This document shows, piece after piece, positions 19,316 to 29,817 of a stretch of DNA of 64,000 bases. Position 1 is the stretch's first letter, and every line of letters starts with the position of its first letter. The notes beneath the pieces are model-generated. The model had not been told where the DNA came from. It worked only from the letters and a program-made list of their open reading frames with translations, and ran no database searches. The stretch is from Methylobacterium sp. J-078 (GTDB lineage Bacteria; Pseudomonadota; Alphaproteobacteria; Rhizobiales; Beijerinckiaceae). Position numbers and translations under genes: made by a program. Location: assembly GCF_022829285.1 (NCBI RefSeq), contig NZ_JAKSYI010000062.1:62001-126000 (forward strand). The letters are read 5' to 3'.

Positions 19316-20527
19316 TCAGGCCATCGCGGTCTTGAGGTGCTGGTCGACCTTGTCGAGGAAGCCCGTGGTCGAGAGCCACTTCTGATCGGGACCGACGAGC
19401 AGGGCGAGGTCCTTCGTCATGAAGCCGGCTTCGACGGTGTCGACGCAGACGGTCTCCAGGGTGGTGGCGAACTTGGCGAGCGCCGCGTTGTCGTCGAGCT
19501 TGGCCCGGTGGGCGAGGCCACGGCTCCAGGCGAAGATCGACGCGATGGAGTTGGTCGAGGTCTCCTTGCCCTTCTGGTGCTCGCGGTAATGGCGCGTCAC
19601 CGTGCCGTGCGCGGCCTCGGCCTCGACGGTCCGGCCATCGGGGGTAAGAAGCACGGAGGTCATCAGGCCGAGCGACCCGAAGCCCTGCGCCACCGTATCG
19701 GACTGCACGTCGCCGTCGTAGTTCTTGCAGGCCCAAACGTAGCCGCCGGACCATTTCAACGCGGAGGCCACCATGTCGTCGATCAGGCGGTGCTCGTAGG
19801 TGATGCCGGCGGCATCGAACTTCGCCTTGAACTCGTTCTGGAAGACCTCCTCGAACAGGTCCTTGAAGCGCCCGTCATAGGCCTTGAGGATGGTGTTCTT
19901 GGTCGACAGATAGACCGGATACTTGCGGTTCAGGCCGTAGTTCATCGAGGCGCGGGCGAAGTCGCGGATCGAGTCGTCGAGGTTGTACATCGCCTGGGCG
20001 ACGCCGGGGCTCGGGAACTTGAAGACTTCCCGCTCGATGACGGTGCCGTCCTCGCCCTCGAACTTGATGGTCAGGCGGCCCTTGCCCGGCACCTTGAAGT
20101 CGGTGGCCTTGTACTGGTCGCCGTAGGCGTGGCGGCCCACCACGATGGGCTGGGTCCAGCCCGGCACGAGGCGGGGCACGTTCTGGCAGATGATCGGCTC
20201 GCGGAAGATGACGCCGCCGAGGATGTTGCGGATGGTGCCGTTGGGCGACTTCCACATCTCCTTGAGGCCGAACTCCTTCACCCGCGCCTCGTCGGGGGTG
20301 ATGGTGGCGCACTTCACGCCGACGCCGTGGCGCTTGATCGCCTCGGCCGCCTGCACGGTGACCTGGTCGTTGGTGGCGTCGCGGTGCTCGACGCCGAGGT
20401 CGTAATATTCGAGATTCAGGTCGAGGTAGGGGTGGATCAGCTTGTTCTTGATCTCGCTCCAGATGATCCGGGTCATCTCGTCGCCGTCGAGTTCGACGAC
20501 TGGGTTCGCAACCTTGATCTTGTCCAT
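19316..20527 (-). CDS. icd: NADP-dependent isocitrate dehydrogenase (type II, eukaryote-like)
   Basis: TCA-cycle enzyme producing 2-oxoglutarate, CO2 and NADPH. The 403 residues begin [20 protein letters not shown], typical of the alphaproteobacterial/eukaryotic homodimeric group. Substrate and metal motifs are visible in [27 protein letters not shown] and [11 protein letters not shown]. The NADP-binding region has [17 protein letters not shown] at 20527 has AGGAAGG upstream, and the open frame further upstream lacks similarity. A TGACA-N12-TGTCA inverted repeat lies at 20645-20666 in its upstream region. Confidence 0.96.
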   Translation of the reverse strand: MDKIKVANPVVELDGDEMTRIIWSEIKNKLIHPYLDLNLEYYDLGVEHRDATNDQVTVQAAEAIKRHGVGVKCATITPDEARVKEFGLKEMWKSPNGTIRNILGGVIFREPIICQNVPRLVPGWTQPIVVGRHAYGDQYKATDFKVPGKGRLTIKFEGEDGTVIEREVFKFPSPGVAQAMYNLDDSIRDFARASMNYGLNRKYPVYLSTKNTILKAYDGRFKDLFEEVFQNEFKAKFDAAGITYEHRLIDDMVASALKWSGGYVWACKNYDGDVQSDTVAQGFGSLGLMTSVLLTPDGRTVEAEAAHGTVTRHYREHQKGKETSTNSIASIFAWSRGLAHRAKLDDNAALAKFATTLETVCVDTVEAGFMTKDLALLVGPDQKWLSTTGFLDKVDQHLKTAMA

Positions 20528-20784
20528 CTGCAGCACGCCTTCCTGAGCCGGGATGTCCGGCGCCACGCAAGGCGGATGCCGAACCCGCGCCGTCCTTAGC
20601 CCGCGCGGTCCCGGGGCGGAAGCAGGCTGGCCGCTCCGGGGCCATGACAAACGTATTGGCCTGTCACGGCAGATCCGGGCGAACACGGCGGGTCCGGGTT
20701 TGCCTCGGGCGCTGCGCGGGCTTCTTCGAATCGCTGCGCCGGCGCAGCCGAAACCTCCGCCGCTTCGATCGCGCGGCGGTGCGA

Positions 20785-22125
20785 TCAGGGACCCGCGACG
20801 AGGCGCGCTTTGCGCGTGGCTTGATCGAACATGGAGTTCAGCGCGTTCTGGATCTCGCTCGCCGAGCTCGCGGTGCGGAAGTAGCCCGGCGTGGCACAGG
20901 CCTGCAGCGTCGCCGGAACGTTGGGAATGAGCCCGTTCACCACGACGTTCTCGTATCCCACATTGGTGTTGAATGGCAGGGCGAGCGGAACGTACGGGAT
21001 GTAGAGGATCGACACCGTGACCCCTCTATTCTTCAGTGTCGAGCACAGGGTGGGATCGAGCAGCTTGGCCTGCGACCCGGTCCAGCCCGTCGTATTGTAC
21101 CAGAACTGATTGTTTCCGATGCCGTCGGTGATGAGGAAGATGAAGGGCTGCGGCTTGCTGGAGCTGGACCCGTCACCGACCGTCGCGATCTTGGTGTTGA
21201 TGGAAGAGAACACGTTCTCGTAATGCGTCCCGCCGCTGCCGCGCGGCACGGTCGAGTCGCCGATGTCCATGTAATTCTCGAGGTTCACCGTCGAGAGGGA
21301 AGTCAGGTTCGTCGTGAGGGCGGCGGCGGTCTCCAGGAAGCTGACGAACGGGTAGAGGCCGATCCGATACTGATTCGTCAGGGTCTGGTTGGACTGCGCC
21401 TTCGTGATCAGCTGCTGGACAGCGTTGCTGACTGTCGCAATCCGCAACTCGATGTTGTTCGTCTTGGCCAGATTGAATCCTTTCCAGCCGGAAAAGTGGC
21501 AGGCGAAGGCGCAGTTGTTTCCGTTGCCGTCGGCCATGTCAGGATTCAGCTTGGCGAACTGCACCTGCGCGGCGCTGGAAGTGGGAAAGCCCATCGACCC
21601 CGAAGTGTCGAGGAGGAGATAGAAATCGGCATAGTTGCCGAGCGTCAGGCTGGACGTGGATTGGCCCGAGACGGCGACCGCGGTCACGTTGCCCAGCACC
21701 CGGTTGAGAGAGGAGTCGAAGTTCGAGGCGTAGTTCGCCGTCGCCGTGACGGTGCCGCCCGTCCGTGTCACCGTGAGCGTCGGCGTGAGGCCCAGGCTCG
21801 TCAGCATCGAGCCGGCATTGACGCGGAAGGCGGCCAGTCCGCGCGTCTGACCGAGGGCGAGCGCCGAGGCCGTGGGGTTCGACTCGTTGTTCGGGTTCGC
21901 GGAGATGTAGTCCCGCGCCGCCGCGATCGCGGTGATCGTCGCGGCATCCGCCGCGCGGTCGAGCTGAGCCCGGTAGTTGAGGCCCCGGGCGTAATCGATA
22001 CCGATGCTGGCCAGCCCGATCATCGGCACCAGGGCCAGGGCGAAGATGATCAGGACGTTGCCGCCGCGATCACGACGCAGGCGACGCAGCGACAGGATGA
22101 GCCGTTCGGCCAGGTTCTCGGACAT
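20785..22125 (-). CDS. TadG-like pilus assembly protein with VWA domain
   Basis: 446 residues. After a basic N-terminus there is a Tad-type hydrophobic helix ([22 protein letters not shown]), typical of TadE/F/G pseudopilin-like proteins. A von Willebrand factor A domain follows with the metal-site motif DTSGSMGFP and LITDGIGNN. Cysteines in [10 protein letters not shown] and later positions suggest an exported, disulfide-containing body. It is the last gene of a three-gene minus-strand unit and starts 12 bases after the preceding stop. The rest of the tad/cpa assembly locus is not in the window. Confidence 0.82.
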   Translation of the reverse strand: MSENLAERLILSLRRLRRDRGGNVLIIFALALVPMIGLASIGIDYARGLNYRAQLDRAADAATITAIAAARDYISANPNNESNPTASALALGQTRGLAAFRVNAGSMLTSLGLTPTLTVTRTGGTVTATANYASNFDSSLNRVLGNVTAVAVSGQSTSSLTLGNYADFYLLLDTSGSMGFPTSSAAQVQFAKLNPDMADGNGNNCAFACHFSGWKGFNLAKTNNIELRIATVSNAVQQLITKAQSNQTLTNQYRIGLYPFVSFLETAAALTTNLTSLSTVNLENYMDIGDSTVPRGSGGTHYENVFSSINTKIATVGDGSSSSKPQPFIFLITDGIGNNQFWYNTTGWTGSQAKLLDPTLCSTLKNRGVTVSILYIPYVPLALPFNTNVGYENVVVNGLIPNVPATLQACATPGYFRTASSASEIQNALNSMFDQATRKARLVAGP

Positions 22126-22136
22126 GAGAGGACGCC

Positions 22137-22793
22137 TCACGAGAGGGGGCAGGCAAAGGCGGACGTGGAACCTCCGCTCGGATCGAAGGCGATGGCCGAG
22201 ACGTAGCGCGGCGCGAAGTAGAAGGATTTCGCGATGTCGATGGAGCCGACGACGGACTGGGCGATCAGCGGTTTGTAGGTGTAAACGATGTCGGCCACGA
22301 CGAGGAAACCGGGACCGAAGGTGTCGCTCGGGAGGGTCGTGGGACTCGGCGTGGCCGTGTTCGGCGCCGCTTGCAGGGGGACGAGGCAGGGGCGCTTCTG
22401 GCCCGACGTCCATGACACGGTCGGGATGTAGGTGCATTGCGATGTGCAGGTCGGCAGGGTCCGGAACTGGACGCCGGACAGGGACCACCTCAGCAGCGAC
22501 CACACGGAGGTGCCACCATCCCGAGCTGCCTTCATCGCCTCGGGGAAAATCACGAGCTGCGTCTTCGAGATCGACAGGATGTCGGCCTGCGTGATCTTGC
22601 CGGTGTCGTTGCGCGCCACGAGGTCCGCCATGGTGCTGGCGGCAAGCTCGACCTTGCGCAGGAAGAAGATGTACCGGACGAGATCGACGCTGACGCAGGA
22701 CAGCAGGATCATCACAGGGGCGATCACGGCGAACTCGACGATCGCCAATCCGCGCCGGTCGCGTCCGAAATGGGTGAGGCTCAGGCGGGGCAT
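22137..22793 (-). CDS. TadE/TadF-like pilus assembly protein (middle gene)
   Basis: 218 residues with a TadE signature helix (DRRGLAIVEFAVIAPVMILLS) and a following helical stretch. The remaining exported region has paired cysteines (TCTSQCTYIP). The start at 22793 is supported by conservation of the helix position and lies 8 bases after the stop of the upstream TadE-like gene. Such proteins are minor pilin-like components of tight-adherence (Flp) pili. Confidence 0.8.
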   Translation of the reverse strand: MPRLSLTHFGRDRRGLAIVEFAVIAPVMILLSCVSVDLVRYIFFLRKVELAASTMADLVARNDTGKITQADILSISKTQLVIFPEAMKAARDGGTSVWSLLRWSLSGVQFRTLPTCTSQCTYIPTVSWTSGQKRPCLVPLQAAPNTATPSPTTLPSDTFGPGFLVVADIVYTYKPLIAQSVVGSIDIAKSFYFAPRYVSAIAFDPSGGSTSAFACPLS

Positions 22794-22800
22794 GGCGGCG

Positions 22801-23448
22801 TCAGCACCCCGTGGCGACGTTGGCGGTGGTGTAGGGCTCGTTGCGGAAGGCGATCGCTGCCCGGGTGAAGACGACCTTCGCGCCGTTCCAGTCGGTCGCG
22901 TTGGCGAGCGTCCTCCAGATCGGACTGAAGACCGGCACGGCATAGAAGACCTGGATGTACCCGTAGGTGCCGGGGGCTCCCGTGCAGTAGTCGGTCTGCG
23001 CGTTGTTCATGGTCACCGGGACGAGACTCAACTCGTCGGCGCTGACGAATTTCGAGAAGCCCGTGCCGGAGCCCGACAGGGTCGTGGTCTGCAGACTGGT
23101 GACGACGTTGTCGCAGGACAGGCCGGCGATCAGGTTCGCGCAGACGACGGAGGTGCGGAATCCGCTGGCGGTGGATGCCGACGCGCTCAGCGCGCCGATC
23201 ATCACGGCGCGGCTGGCGTCACTGGTCGCCTTCTCGAGGGCCGCAGTACAGAATATGTACAGTCCGCCCTGGAAGATCTCGATCAGCAACAAACAGAAGA
23301 GCGGAATGACGAGCGCGAACTCGACAGCCGTCGCGCCGTCGGAGGAGCGTCGAAACCCGTCCACGCGCCAGCGGGACAGGCGTGTGACCACGGGAACGGC
23401 GCGACCTGCGATGTCGTCGCGATAACTCGATTTGATGAACCGCGTCAT
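22801..23448 (-). CDS. TadE-like pilus assembly protein (first gene)
   Basis: 215 residues with the TadE motif GATAVEFALVIPLFCLLLIEIFQ and downstream cysteines (SCDNVV, DYCTGAPG, ATGC). First gene of the three-gene unit. GAGGTCGGGA lies upstream of the ATG at 23448. Likely anchored in the inner membrane by the N-terminal helix with the bulk in the periplasm. Confidence 0.82.
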   Translation of the reverse strand: MTRFIKSSYRDDIAGRAVPVVTRLSRWRVDGFRRSSDGATAVEFALVIPLFCLLLIEIFQGGLYIFCTAALEKATSDASRAVMIGALSASASTASGFRTSVVCANLIAGLSCDNVVTSLQTTTLSGSGTGFSKFVSADELSLVPVTMNNAQTDYCTGAPGTYGYIQVFYAVPVFSPIWRTLANATDWNGAKVVFTRAAIAFRNEPYTTANVATGC

Positions 23449-23733
23449 TTCATCCCGACCTCACGGCTCCGATCACGCGCATTCCACGATCCAGCGGCGT
23501 AGACAGTCGAACCGTCGTTCGCACGGGGAGCCTTAAGGCCGGATTACGCGGATCGTCGAAGCCGTGGGGGAACCGCGCCGGACCCCGCGCCATCCCCAGG
23601 CGGGCGACCGCCCGGGCATGCGACGGGAGGAATCGTCGAGGCGGAGGGTTCGAGGGGGCTGGACTTCGCGCGCGCCAGGGTGAAGTCCCATCCGGCGCGG
23701 ACAGTCCGCGCACGACGCCAGCGGAGGAACCCC

Positions 23734-24282
23734 ATGAGCGAACGCATCATCCTGCGGGCCGGCGAGGCCCTTGTCGCCGGCGGGCCGCCCAACACGGCCG
23801 CCGAGCCCGAGGTCATCATCGGCGAACTCGACGGGCCGGTTGGCACGGCGCTCGCCACCCTCACGGGCGACCAGGTGGTGGGCCACAGCCGGGTCTTCGC
23901 GCTCCTTAACACCGACATCATGGTGCGCCCGGTGACGCTCTGCGTCTCGAAGGTGAGCGTCACCGAGTCGAAATACACCTCGATCCTGATGGGCACGGTG
24001 CAGTTCGCCATCGCCAACGGCGTCCTCGACGCGGTGCGGGCGGGCTACATCCCCAAGGCGAAGGCCAACGATCTGGGCATCATCTGCTCGGTCTGGCTCA
24101 GCCCCGGGGTGATCGAGGCCGAGCGCGTCGACCACAAGGCGCTGTTCGAGATCCAGCGCCGGGGCATGACGGAAGCGATCCGCAAGGCCATGACCAACGA
24201 GCCCTCGATCGACTGGCTCCTCGAGAACCAGGACAAGATCACCCACAAGTACTACCAGATGGGCCTCGACGGGAAGATCTGA
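23734..24282 (+). CDS. Formaldehyde-activating enzyme (Fae) family protein
   Basis: 182 residues aligning along the length of Fae, which condenses formaldehyde with tetrahydromethanopterin in methylotrophs. Visible matches are AGEALVAGG, EVIIGELDGPVGTAL, KVSVTESKYTSILMG, AIANGVLDAV and GYIPKAKANDLGII. Compared with my memory of canonical Fae, the conserved N-terminal histidine (in HIDLIIG) is replaced: this protein reads EPEVIIG. It may therefore be a Fae paralogue with altered or no catalytic activity, as known for extra fae copies in Methylobacterium. GGAGG lies 8 bases upstream of ATG. Single gene, followed by trmJ. Confidence 0.85.
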   Translation: MSERIILRAGEALVAGGPPNTAAEPEVIIGELDGPVGTALATLTGDQVVGHSRVFALLNTDIMVRPVTLCVSKVSVTESKYTSILMGTVQFAIANGVLDAVRAGYIPKAKANDLGIICSVWLSPGVIEAERVDHKALFEIQRRGMTEAIRKAMTNEPSIDWLLENQDKITHKYYQMGLDGKI

Positions 24283-24345
24283 AGCAGCCCCGGCCCGCGC
24301 GCGCGCCACTTGGCGCGCCCGCGCGCGCCATGCGAGAGGGCGGGG

Positions 24346-25122
24346 ATGTCCTCCGCCCTCGACGATCCCCACGCGACCATGACCCAAGCGACGTCCCCCG
24401 CCGGCCCCGTCATCATCCTGGTCCAGCCGCAGCTTGCCGAGAACATCGGCATGACGGCGCGCGCCATGGCGAATTTCGGCCTGTCCGAGCTGCGCCTGGT
24501 GTCTCCGAAGAACGGCTGGCCGAAGAAGGGGGTGCGCGAGGCGGCCTCCGGTGCCACGCACATCCTCGACGCGGCCACCATCCACGCCACCCTGGCCGAG
24601 GCGATCGCCGACCTGCACTACGTGCTGGCGACGACCGCCCGCGAGCGCGGCCAGATGAAGCGCGTGCTCGCCCCCGACGCGGCCATGCAGGACGTGGTCG
24701 CCCGCGAAGGCCAGCGCGTCGGCATCCTGTTCGGGCGCGAGCGCGCGGGCCTCGACAACGACGAGGTCTCGCTGGCCGACGCCATCGTGACCTTCCCGGT
24801 CGATCCCCGGTTCTCGTCGCTGAACCTCGCGCAGGGCGTGCTGCTGATGGGCTACGAGTGGCGCCGTGCGGCCGGCCTCTCGGTGCTGCCTTTCACGGGC
24901 GAGATGCTGTCGCCGCCGGCCACCCGGGAGGCGATGGCCTCCCTGGTCGCGAGCCTGGAGGACCAGCTCGCCGCCGCCGGTTTCTACCCGCCGGAAAAGC
25001 GCGAGATCATCGCCCGCAACATGCGCGACATGCTCCACCGCATGGCCATGACCGAGCAGGACGTGCGTACGATGCGCGGCGCCCTGCGCGCGCTGGCGGC
25101 CCGTCGGACGCGTGCAGGCTGA
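24346..25122 (+). CDS. trmJ: tRNA (cytidine/uridine-2'-O-)-methyltransferase TrmJ-like
   Basis: SPOUT-class RNA ribose methyltransferase of 258 residues. The N-terminal knot-forming block (VIILVQPQLAENIGMTARAM, ANFGLSELRLVSP) and the SAM loop (ILFGRERAGLDNDEV, FSSLNLAQGVLLMGYE) are typical of TrmJ, which modifies position 32 of tRNAs. ATG at 24346 has GAGAGGG upstream. An internal ATG at 24379 is an alternative. The 63 bases between the fae-like stop and this start are a GC-rich inverted repeat that might form a hairpin. Confidence 0.88.
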   Translation: MSSALDDPHATMTQATSPAGPVIILVQPQLAENIGMTARAMANFGLSELRLVSPKNGWPKKGVREAASGATHILDAATIHATLAEAIADLHYVLATTARERGQMKRVLAPDAAMQDVVAREGQRVGILFGRERAGLDNDEVSLADAIVTFPVDPRFSSLNLAQGVLLMGYEWRRAAGLSVLPFTGEMLSPPATREAMASLVASLEDQLAAAGFYPPEKREIIARNMRDMLHRMAMTEQDVRTMRGALRALAARRTRAG

Positions 25123-25185
25123 GGGCGTACACAATCGTCGCGGCCTTAACGGCTGCGCCATACTTCGCCATTATTGCCCTAGGTT

Positions 25186-27513
25186 ATGTCGAGTCATCGT
25201 CTCAGAGCGTTCGGGGGTGAGTTCGCCTCTCCGGCCGAGGAAGCCACCTTCCAGGCGGAGCGGCTGCCCGAGACCCTGCGCCACGCGCGCCTCGTCCTGA
25301 TGTTCACGATCGCGTTGAGCGTGATCTTCCTGGCCAGCGACCTGCGCTTCATCGGCACCGACCGGTTCGTGCCCGTCCTGTGCGTCCGCGCCCTGATCGT
25401 GGCGGTCGCCGTCCTGGCGATCGTGGGCCTGCGGCGGGTCCGGACCTTCGACGCCCTCCAGGGCGTCCTGGTGGCCTGGCAGGCGCTCACCGCCCTGGCG
25501 GTGGGCTACATGACCACCTCGCGCTCCGAGGTCGCGCTGCTCGCCGCGTTGATCCTTCCGGCGGTCTACATGCTGGTGCTGCCCACGCGCTTCGTCTGGA
25601 CGATGGCGTCCGGCGCCTTCACCGCCGTGATCCTGCTCGGATGCTACCTGCTGCCCCTGCCGCTCCCGTCGACCGCCGTGGGTCTGCTGACCATGTCGGT
25701 CATGGCCAACGGGGCGATCATCCTCTTCGTCGTCCGTTCGAACCGGCTGAGGCGCCTGGAATGGATGGCGACCGAGGCGGAACGCCGGGCCTATCGCGAC
25801 CTCACGGAAAGTCGCCGACTGTTCGAGACGACGTTCCGGGCGGTGCCGGTTCCGATCGTCGTGTCCAGCGTCTCGGATGGCCGCATCGTCGGCACCAACG
25901 ATGCGGGCAACCGCTTCTTCGCGGTCGGCACGGGAGACAGCCTCGCGAATTACCGCACCGCCGACTTCGTCTCAAAGGACCAGCGCGCCGAGATCCAGCG
26001 CCTCCTCGACGCCGAGGGCACGATCCGCGACCACGAGACGAGCATCGTCGACTTGGGCGGACAGCGCCACGACGTCCTGCTGTCGATCGAACCGGTGCGG
26101 GTGGAGGGCGCGCCCTGCATCATCTCGAGCCTCGTCGACATCACCAGCCGCAAGGCGATCGAGGAGCAGGCCCGCACGGCCGCCCATCACGACGTGCTCA
26201 CTGGATTGCCGAACCGGGCCCTGTTCCACGCGACCCTGGACGCCAGCCTCGCCCGCGCGCGCGCCGAGGGCGGGGAGGTCGGCCTGATCCTCCTCGACCT
26301 CGATGCCTTCAAGGAGATCAACGACACCCTCGGACACGATTCCGGCGACGCCCTGCTGACGGAGGTGGCCCGTCGCCTGCGCAGCGTCGTCGAGCCCCAG
26401 GACCTCGTGGCCCGCCTCGGAGGGGACGAATTCGTGATCATCTGCGCTCAGGGCGCATACCGCGTTCACGTGATCGCCACGCGCATCCTCGAAGCCCTGC
26501 GGCCACCGATGGCGATCCGCGGGCGGATGGTGGCGGCCCGGGCCAGCCTCGGGCTGGCGCTCTACCCGGAACACGCCGGCAACCCCGCCGACCTGTTCAC
26601 CAATGCCGACCTCGCGCTCTACGCCGCCAAGGCGTCCGGCCGGAACTGCGCGACCCTGTTCGTACCGACCCTGCGCGCCGATATCGAGGAGCGGGTGGCG
26701 GTGACCCGCGAGATGCGCGCGGCCCTCGAGGCGGGCAGCGGGCTGGTGGCGTTCTACCAGCCGAAGATCGAGCTGGCCTCGGGCGCGGTGATCGGGTTCG
26801 AGGCCCTGGCCCGCTGGCAGCACCCGATCCGCGGCCTGCTCGCGCCGGCCTCCTTCTCGGCCGTGTTCGACGATCCGGAGATCGGCGTCGCGGTGGGCAC
26901 CGCCCTGCGCCGCCAGATCTGCGCCGACATCGTCCGCTGGATCGGCCTCGGGCTCGATCCCGGACGGGTCTTCATCAACCTGTCCTCCGCCCAGTTCGCG
27001 CAGGGCGACCTGGCCGAGAGCCTCCTCGACGACGTGGCGCGCAGCGGCGTGCCGCGCGGCCGGATCGGCGTCGAGGTGACCGAGACCGTCCTGCTCGCGG
27101 GCCACGGCGACCGGGTGAACGCCGTGCTCCACACCCTCCACGCGGCCGGCATCCGCGTGGCTCTCGACGATTTCGGCACCGGCTACGCCTCGCTGACCCA
27201 CCTGAAGCAGTTCCCCGTCGACGAGATCAAGATCGACCGCAGCTTCATCCGCGATCTGGAGCGCGACGCCAACGACGCCGCCATCGTCACCGCCGTGCTT
27301 CAGCTCGGCCGGAGCCTGGGGCTGGACGTCACCGCCGAGGGCGTCGAGACCCTGGAGCAGGCCACCTTCCTCGGCCAGGAAGGGTGCACGAACGTGCAGG
27401 GCTACCTCTACGGCAAGCCAATGCCGGCGAGCCGCGTCCCCTGGTTCCTGCGCAACCGTCCCGACCTCCTCGGCGGCGAGGACGAGGCGATGCCGGAGCG
27501 GCGCCTCGCCTGA
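25186..27513 (+). CDS. Membrane-bound PAS-GGDEF-EAL cyclic di-GMP protein
   Basis: 775 residues. The N-terminal about 190 residues contain six or so hydrophobic helices. A PAS region (FETTFRAVPVPIVVSS) follows, then a GGDEF domain with intact active site LGGDEF and a substrate segment DAFKEINDTLGHDSGD. The EAL domain has FEALARWQHP, EVTETVLL, DDFGTGYASL, IKIDRSFI and TAEGVET, all intact, so both synthesis and hydrolysis of c-di-GMP are possible. The ATG at 25186 lacks a clear ribosome-binding site. An AT-containing stretch just upstream may hold the promoter. Confidence 0.92.
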   Translation: MSSHRLRAFGGEFASPAEEATFQAERLPETLRHARLVLMFTIALSVIFLASDLRFIGTDRFVPVLCVRALIVAVAVLAIVGLRRVRTFDALQGVLVAWQALTALAVGYMTTSRSEVALLAALILPAVYMLVLPTRFVWTMASGAFTAVILLGCYLLPLPLPSTAVGLLTMSVMANGAIILFVVRSNRLRRLEWMATEAERRAYRDLTESRRLFETTFRAVPVPIVVSSVSDGRIVGTNDAGNRFFAVGTGDSLANYRTADFVSKDQRAEIQRLLDAEGTIRDHETSIVDLGGQRHDVLLSIEPVRVEGAPCIISSLVDITSRKAIEEQARTAAHHDVLTGLPNRALFHATLDASLARARAEGGEVGLILLDLDAFKEINDTLGHDSGDALLTEVARRLRSVVEPQDLVARLGGDEFVIICAQGAYRVHVIATRILEALRPPMAIRGRMVAARASLGLALYPEHAGNPADLFTNADLALYAAKASGRNCATLFVPTLRADIEERVAVTREMRAALEAGSGLVAFYQPKIELASGAVIGFEALARWQHPIRGLLAPASFSAVFDDPEIGVAVGTALRRQICADIVRWIGLGLDPGRVFINLSSAQFAQGDLAESLLDDVARSGVPRGRIGVEVTETVLLAGHGDRVNAVLHTLHAAGIRVALDDFGTGYASLTHLKQFPVDEIKIDRSFIRDLERDANDAAIVTAVLQLGRSLGLDVTAEGVETLEQATFLGQEGCTNVQGYLYGKPMPASRVPWFLRNRPDLLGGEDEAMPERRLA

Positions 27514-27719
27514 GGCACTGCCCCGGTCGCCGATGCCGTGGGTCGGGGACTTCGCTCACGCAGACTCGTCTGGACCGACGTTACGGCTTGCAATCATGCG
27601 ACACCGGCCCCGGCGGCGAACCTTCGGCGGAAAGCGCGTCGGAACGCCGGAAATGTCGAACAATCGCGATTCGATCGGTGACCTGCACTCCATATGCGCC
27701 TGAACAACTGCTTCCATCG

Positions 27720-27745
27720 AAAAAAGGCGGGCTCGAAAGCCCGCC
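27720..27745 (-). terminator. Rho-independent terminator, probably of xoxF
   Basis: Read on the minus strand, an 8-bp perfect GC stem (GGCGGGCT and its complement) with a TTCG tetraloop is followed by TTTTTT. It lies about 190 bases beyond the xoxF stop, implying a long 3' untranslated region or read-through of the nearer hairpin. Confidence 0.8.
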
Positions 27746-27891
27746 GATCCATTTCCGCATGACGACAGGGTGGAGGACGTACGCCACGCGGAGGTTCGGA
27801 TCAGTCGATGTCGCAAACAGCCCCCTTCATCGTTGGCGCGAGGGCGACACGCCATTCCGCCGAGCAGGGATGACTGCGCGGGGAGACTGTG

Positions 27892-27922
27892 CGTGCATCC
27901 GCTCCGTTGGAACGGATGCACG
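27892..27922 (-). other. Hairpin directly after xoxF
   Basis: A 10-bp perfect stem (CGTGCATCCG and its complement) with an 11-base loop starts 13 bases after the xoxF stop. No T-run follows, so it may stabilise the mRNA end rather than terminate. Confidence 0.45.
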
Positions 27923-27934
27923 GAGCTGACGTCG

Positions 27935-29737
27935 TCAGTTCGGCAGCGAGAAAACCGTCAACTGACCGCCGAGGTTGGTGTAGCTCGACAGAGCGGCGTA
28001 ACCACCCACCGCGCCGAGACCGGCGTTCGGGTCGGTCAGGCCGGCCGCGAGGCCGATGCCGGCCCAGCCACCGACGCCCGACAGGATGGCGAGGTGCTGC
28101 TTGCCCTTGTGGGTGTAGGTCATCACGTTGCCGATGATGCCCGAGGCCGTCTTGAACTTGTAGAGTTCCTTGCCCGACTTGGCATCGACGGCCTTCAGGT
28201 AGCCCTCGAGGGTGCCGTAGAACACGACGTCACCGGCGGTGGCCAGGGCGCCCGACCACACCGAGAACTGCTCCTGGTTCGACCACTTGATCTGGCCCTT
28301 GATGTTGTCCCAGGCGATGAAGTTGCCCATGCCGCCGTGACTGTTGGGAGCCGGATACATCGAGACTGTCGCGCCGACATAGGGCTGGCCCGGGGTGTAG
28401 GAGACCCGGAACGGCTCGTAGTCCATGCAAACATGGTTGGTGGGCACGTAGAATAGTTGGGTTTTCGGCGAGTAGGCGGCGGGCTGCTGGTCCTTGGTGC
28501 CGAGGGCGGCGGGGCACACCCCCTTCGTGTTGGTGTCCTCGCCGTTCTGATCGGTGGAGTACTTGGCGGCGACGAGCGGACGACCGTAGGTGGGCGAGGC
28601 CTTGTCCAGGTCAACCTTGGAGGCCCAGTTCACCACCGGATCAAATTTTTCCGCGACGAGCACTTCGCCCGTCGCCCGGTCCAGGGTGTAGGCGAAACCG
28701 TTGCGGTCGAAGTGGGTCAGGAGCGGGCGCTCCTTGCCGTCGATCTTCTGATCCGTGAGGATCATCTCGTTGATGCCGTCGTAGTCCCACTCGTCGTGGG
28801 GGGTCATCTGATAGACCCACTTGGTCATGCCTGTGTCGGGGTTACGGGCGAAGATCGCCATGGTCCACTTGTTGTCGCCCGGACGTTGCTTGGGGTTCCA
28901 AGTCGAGGGATTGGCGGTGCCATAGTAGACGAGGTCGAGCTTCGGATCATAGGAGTACCAGCCCCAGGTCGCGCCTCCTCCGGTCTTCCACTGGTCGCCC
29001 TCCCAGCTCTTCAGCGAGGAATCCTTGCCGATCGGCTTGCCGAGCGATGTCGTCTTTACCGGGTCGACGATCATGTCCTCATCGGATCCGACACTGTATC
29101 CGCGCCAGACGCGCTGACCCGTCTTGGCATCGTAGGCGGTGATGTGACCACGGATGCCGTACTCGGCACCGGATATTCCAACGATGATCTTGTCCTTGAC
29201 CGGCAGCACCGTAGCGGTGTTGGTCTCACCGATCTTCGAATCCCCGTTCTTGACCGACCAGTTCACCTTGCCGGTCTTGGCGTCCAGTGAAACCAGGGTG
29301 GTGTCTGCCTGATGCAGGATGATGGCGCCGTCCGCATAGGCCAGCCCACGATAGACCGTGTCGCAGCACATCACCGGGATGACCGATGAATCCTGCTTCG
29401 GCTCGTACTTCCAGAGGATCTTGCCTTCGTTGTTGAGATCGAGGGCGTAGACGATGTTCGGGAAGGGGGTGTGGACAAACATCATGTCGCCGACGACGAG
29501 CGGCGAGCCTTCATGGCCGCGCAGGACGCCAGTCGAGAAGTTCCAGGCGACCTGCAGGGTCTTCACGTTCCCGGCATTGATCTGGTCAAGCTTCGAGTAG
29601 CGCGTGTTGGCGTAGTCGATCGTCTGCAGAACCTGCTGATTGGGGTCCTGGCTGCGCTTTAGAACGTCATCATTGGCAAGCCCGGCGGTGGCACCCGCAG
29701 CCGCGAGGCTCAAGCCGAGAAGGCAAGCGTGTTTCAT
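27935..29737 (-). CDS. xoxF: Lanthanide-dependent methanol dehydrogenase XoxF
   Basis: Periplasmic PQQ quinoprotein oxidising methanol, passing electrons to a cytochrome c. 600 residues with a Sec signal peptide ([19 protein letters not shown], likely cut before LAND). The vicinal disulfide lies in [10 protein letters not shown], a metal ligand Glu in [12 protein letters not shown] and the catalytic Asp in DEWDYDG. The extra Asp two residues later (DYD instead of DYA of the calcium enzyme MxaF) marks the lanthanide-binding XoxF type. GGAGGAAATCC precedes the ATG. No xoxG cytochrome or xoxJ follows it, so this is a stand-alone copy. Divergent from a sensor kinase/regulator pair. Confidence 0.96.
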   Translation of the reverse strand: MKHACLLGLSLAAAGATAGLANDDVLKRSQDPNQQVLQTIDYANTRYSKLDQINAGNVKTLQVAWNFSTGVLRGHEGSPLVVGDMMFVHTPFPNIVYALDLNNEGKILWKYEPKQDSSVIPVMCCDTVYRGLAYADGAIILHQADTTLVSLDAKTGKVNWSVKNGDSKIGETNTATVLPVKDKIIVGISGAEYGIRGHITAYDAKTGQRVWRGYSVGSDEDMIVDPVKTTSLGKPIGKDSSLKSWEGDQWKTGGGATWGWYSYDPKLDLVYYGTANPSTWNPKQRPGDNKWTMAIFARNPDTGMTKWVYQMTPHDEWDYDGINEMILTDQKIDGKERPLLTHFDRNGFAYTLDRATGEVLVAEKFDPVVNWASKVDLDKASPTYGRPLVAAKYSTDQNGEDTNTKGVCPAALGTKDQQPAAYSPKTQLFYVPTNHVCMDYEPFRVSYTPGQPYVGATVSMYPAPNSHGGMGNFIAWDNIKGQIKWSNQEQFSVWSGALATAGDVVFYGTLEGYLKAVDAKSGKELYKFKTASGIIGNVMTYTHKGKQHLAILSGVGGWAGIGLAAGLTDPNAGLGAVGGYAALSSYTNLGGQLTVFSLPN

Positions 29738-29817
29738 GGATTTCCTCCGGTCGCCGGCTGCCTTCTTCGATCGTCTTGCGGAGCAGCCCGACGGATCGGA
29801 CGCTACGGGCCCGCCGG

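Larger units (their letters stand above)
27514..27934. other. Intergenic region between c-di-GMP gene and xoxF 3' end, 421 bases
   Basis: No gene is supported. It contains a strong minus-strand terminator at 27720-27745 and a hairpin at 27892-27922, both downstream of xoxF. Short open frames here read through the terminator and are considered spurious. Confidence 0.6.

Noticed and set aside
27581-27787. 68-codon minus-strand frame after xoxF
   Set aside because: Reads across a strong Rho-independent terminator and has no ribosome-binding site.
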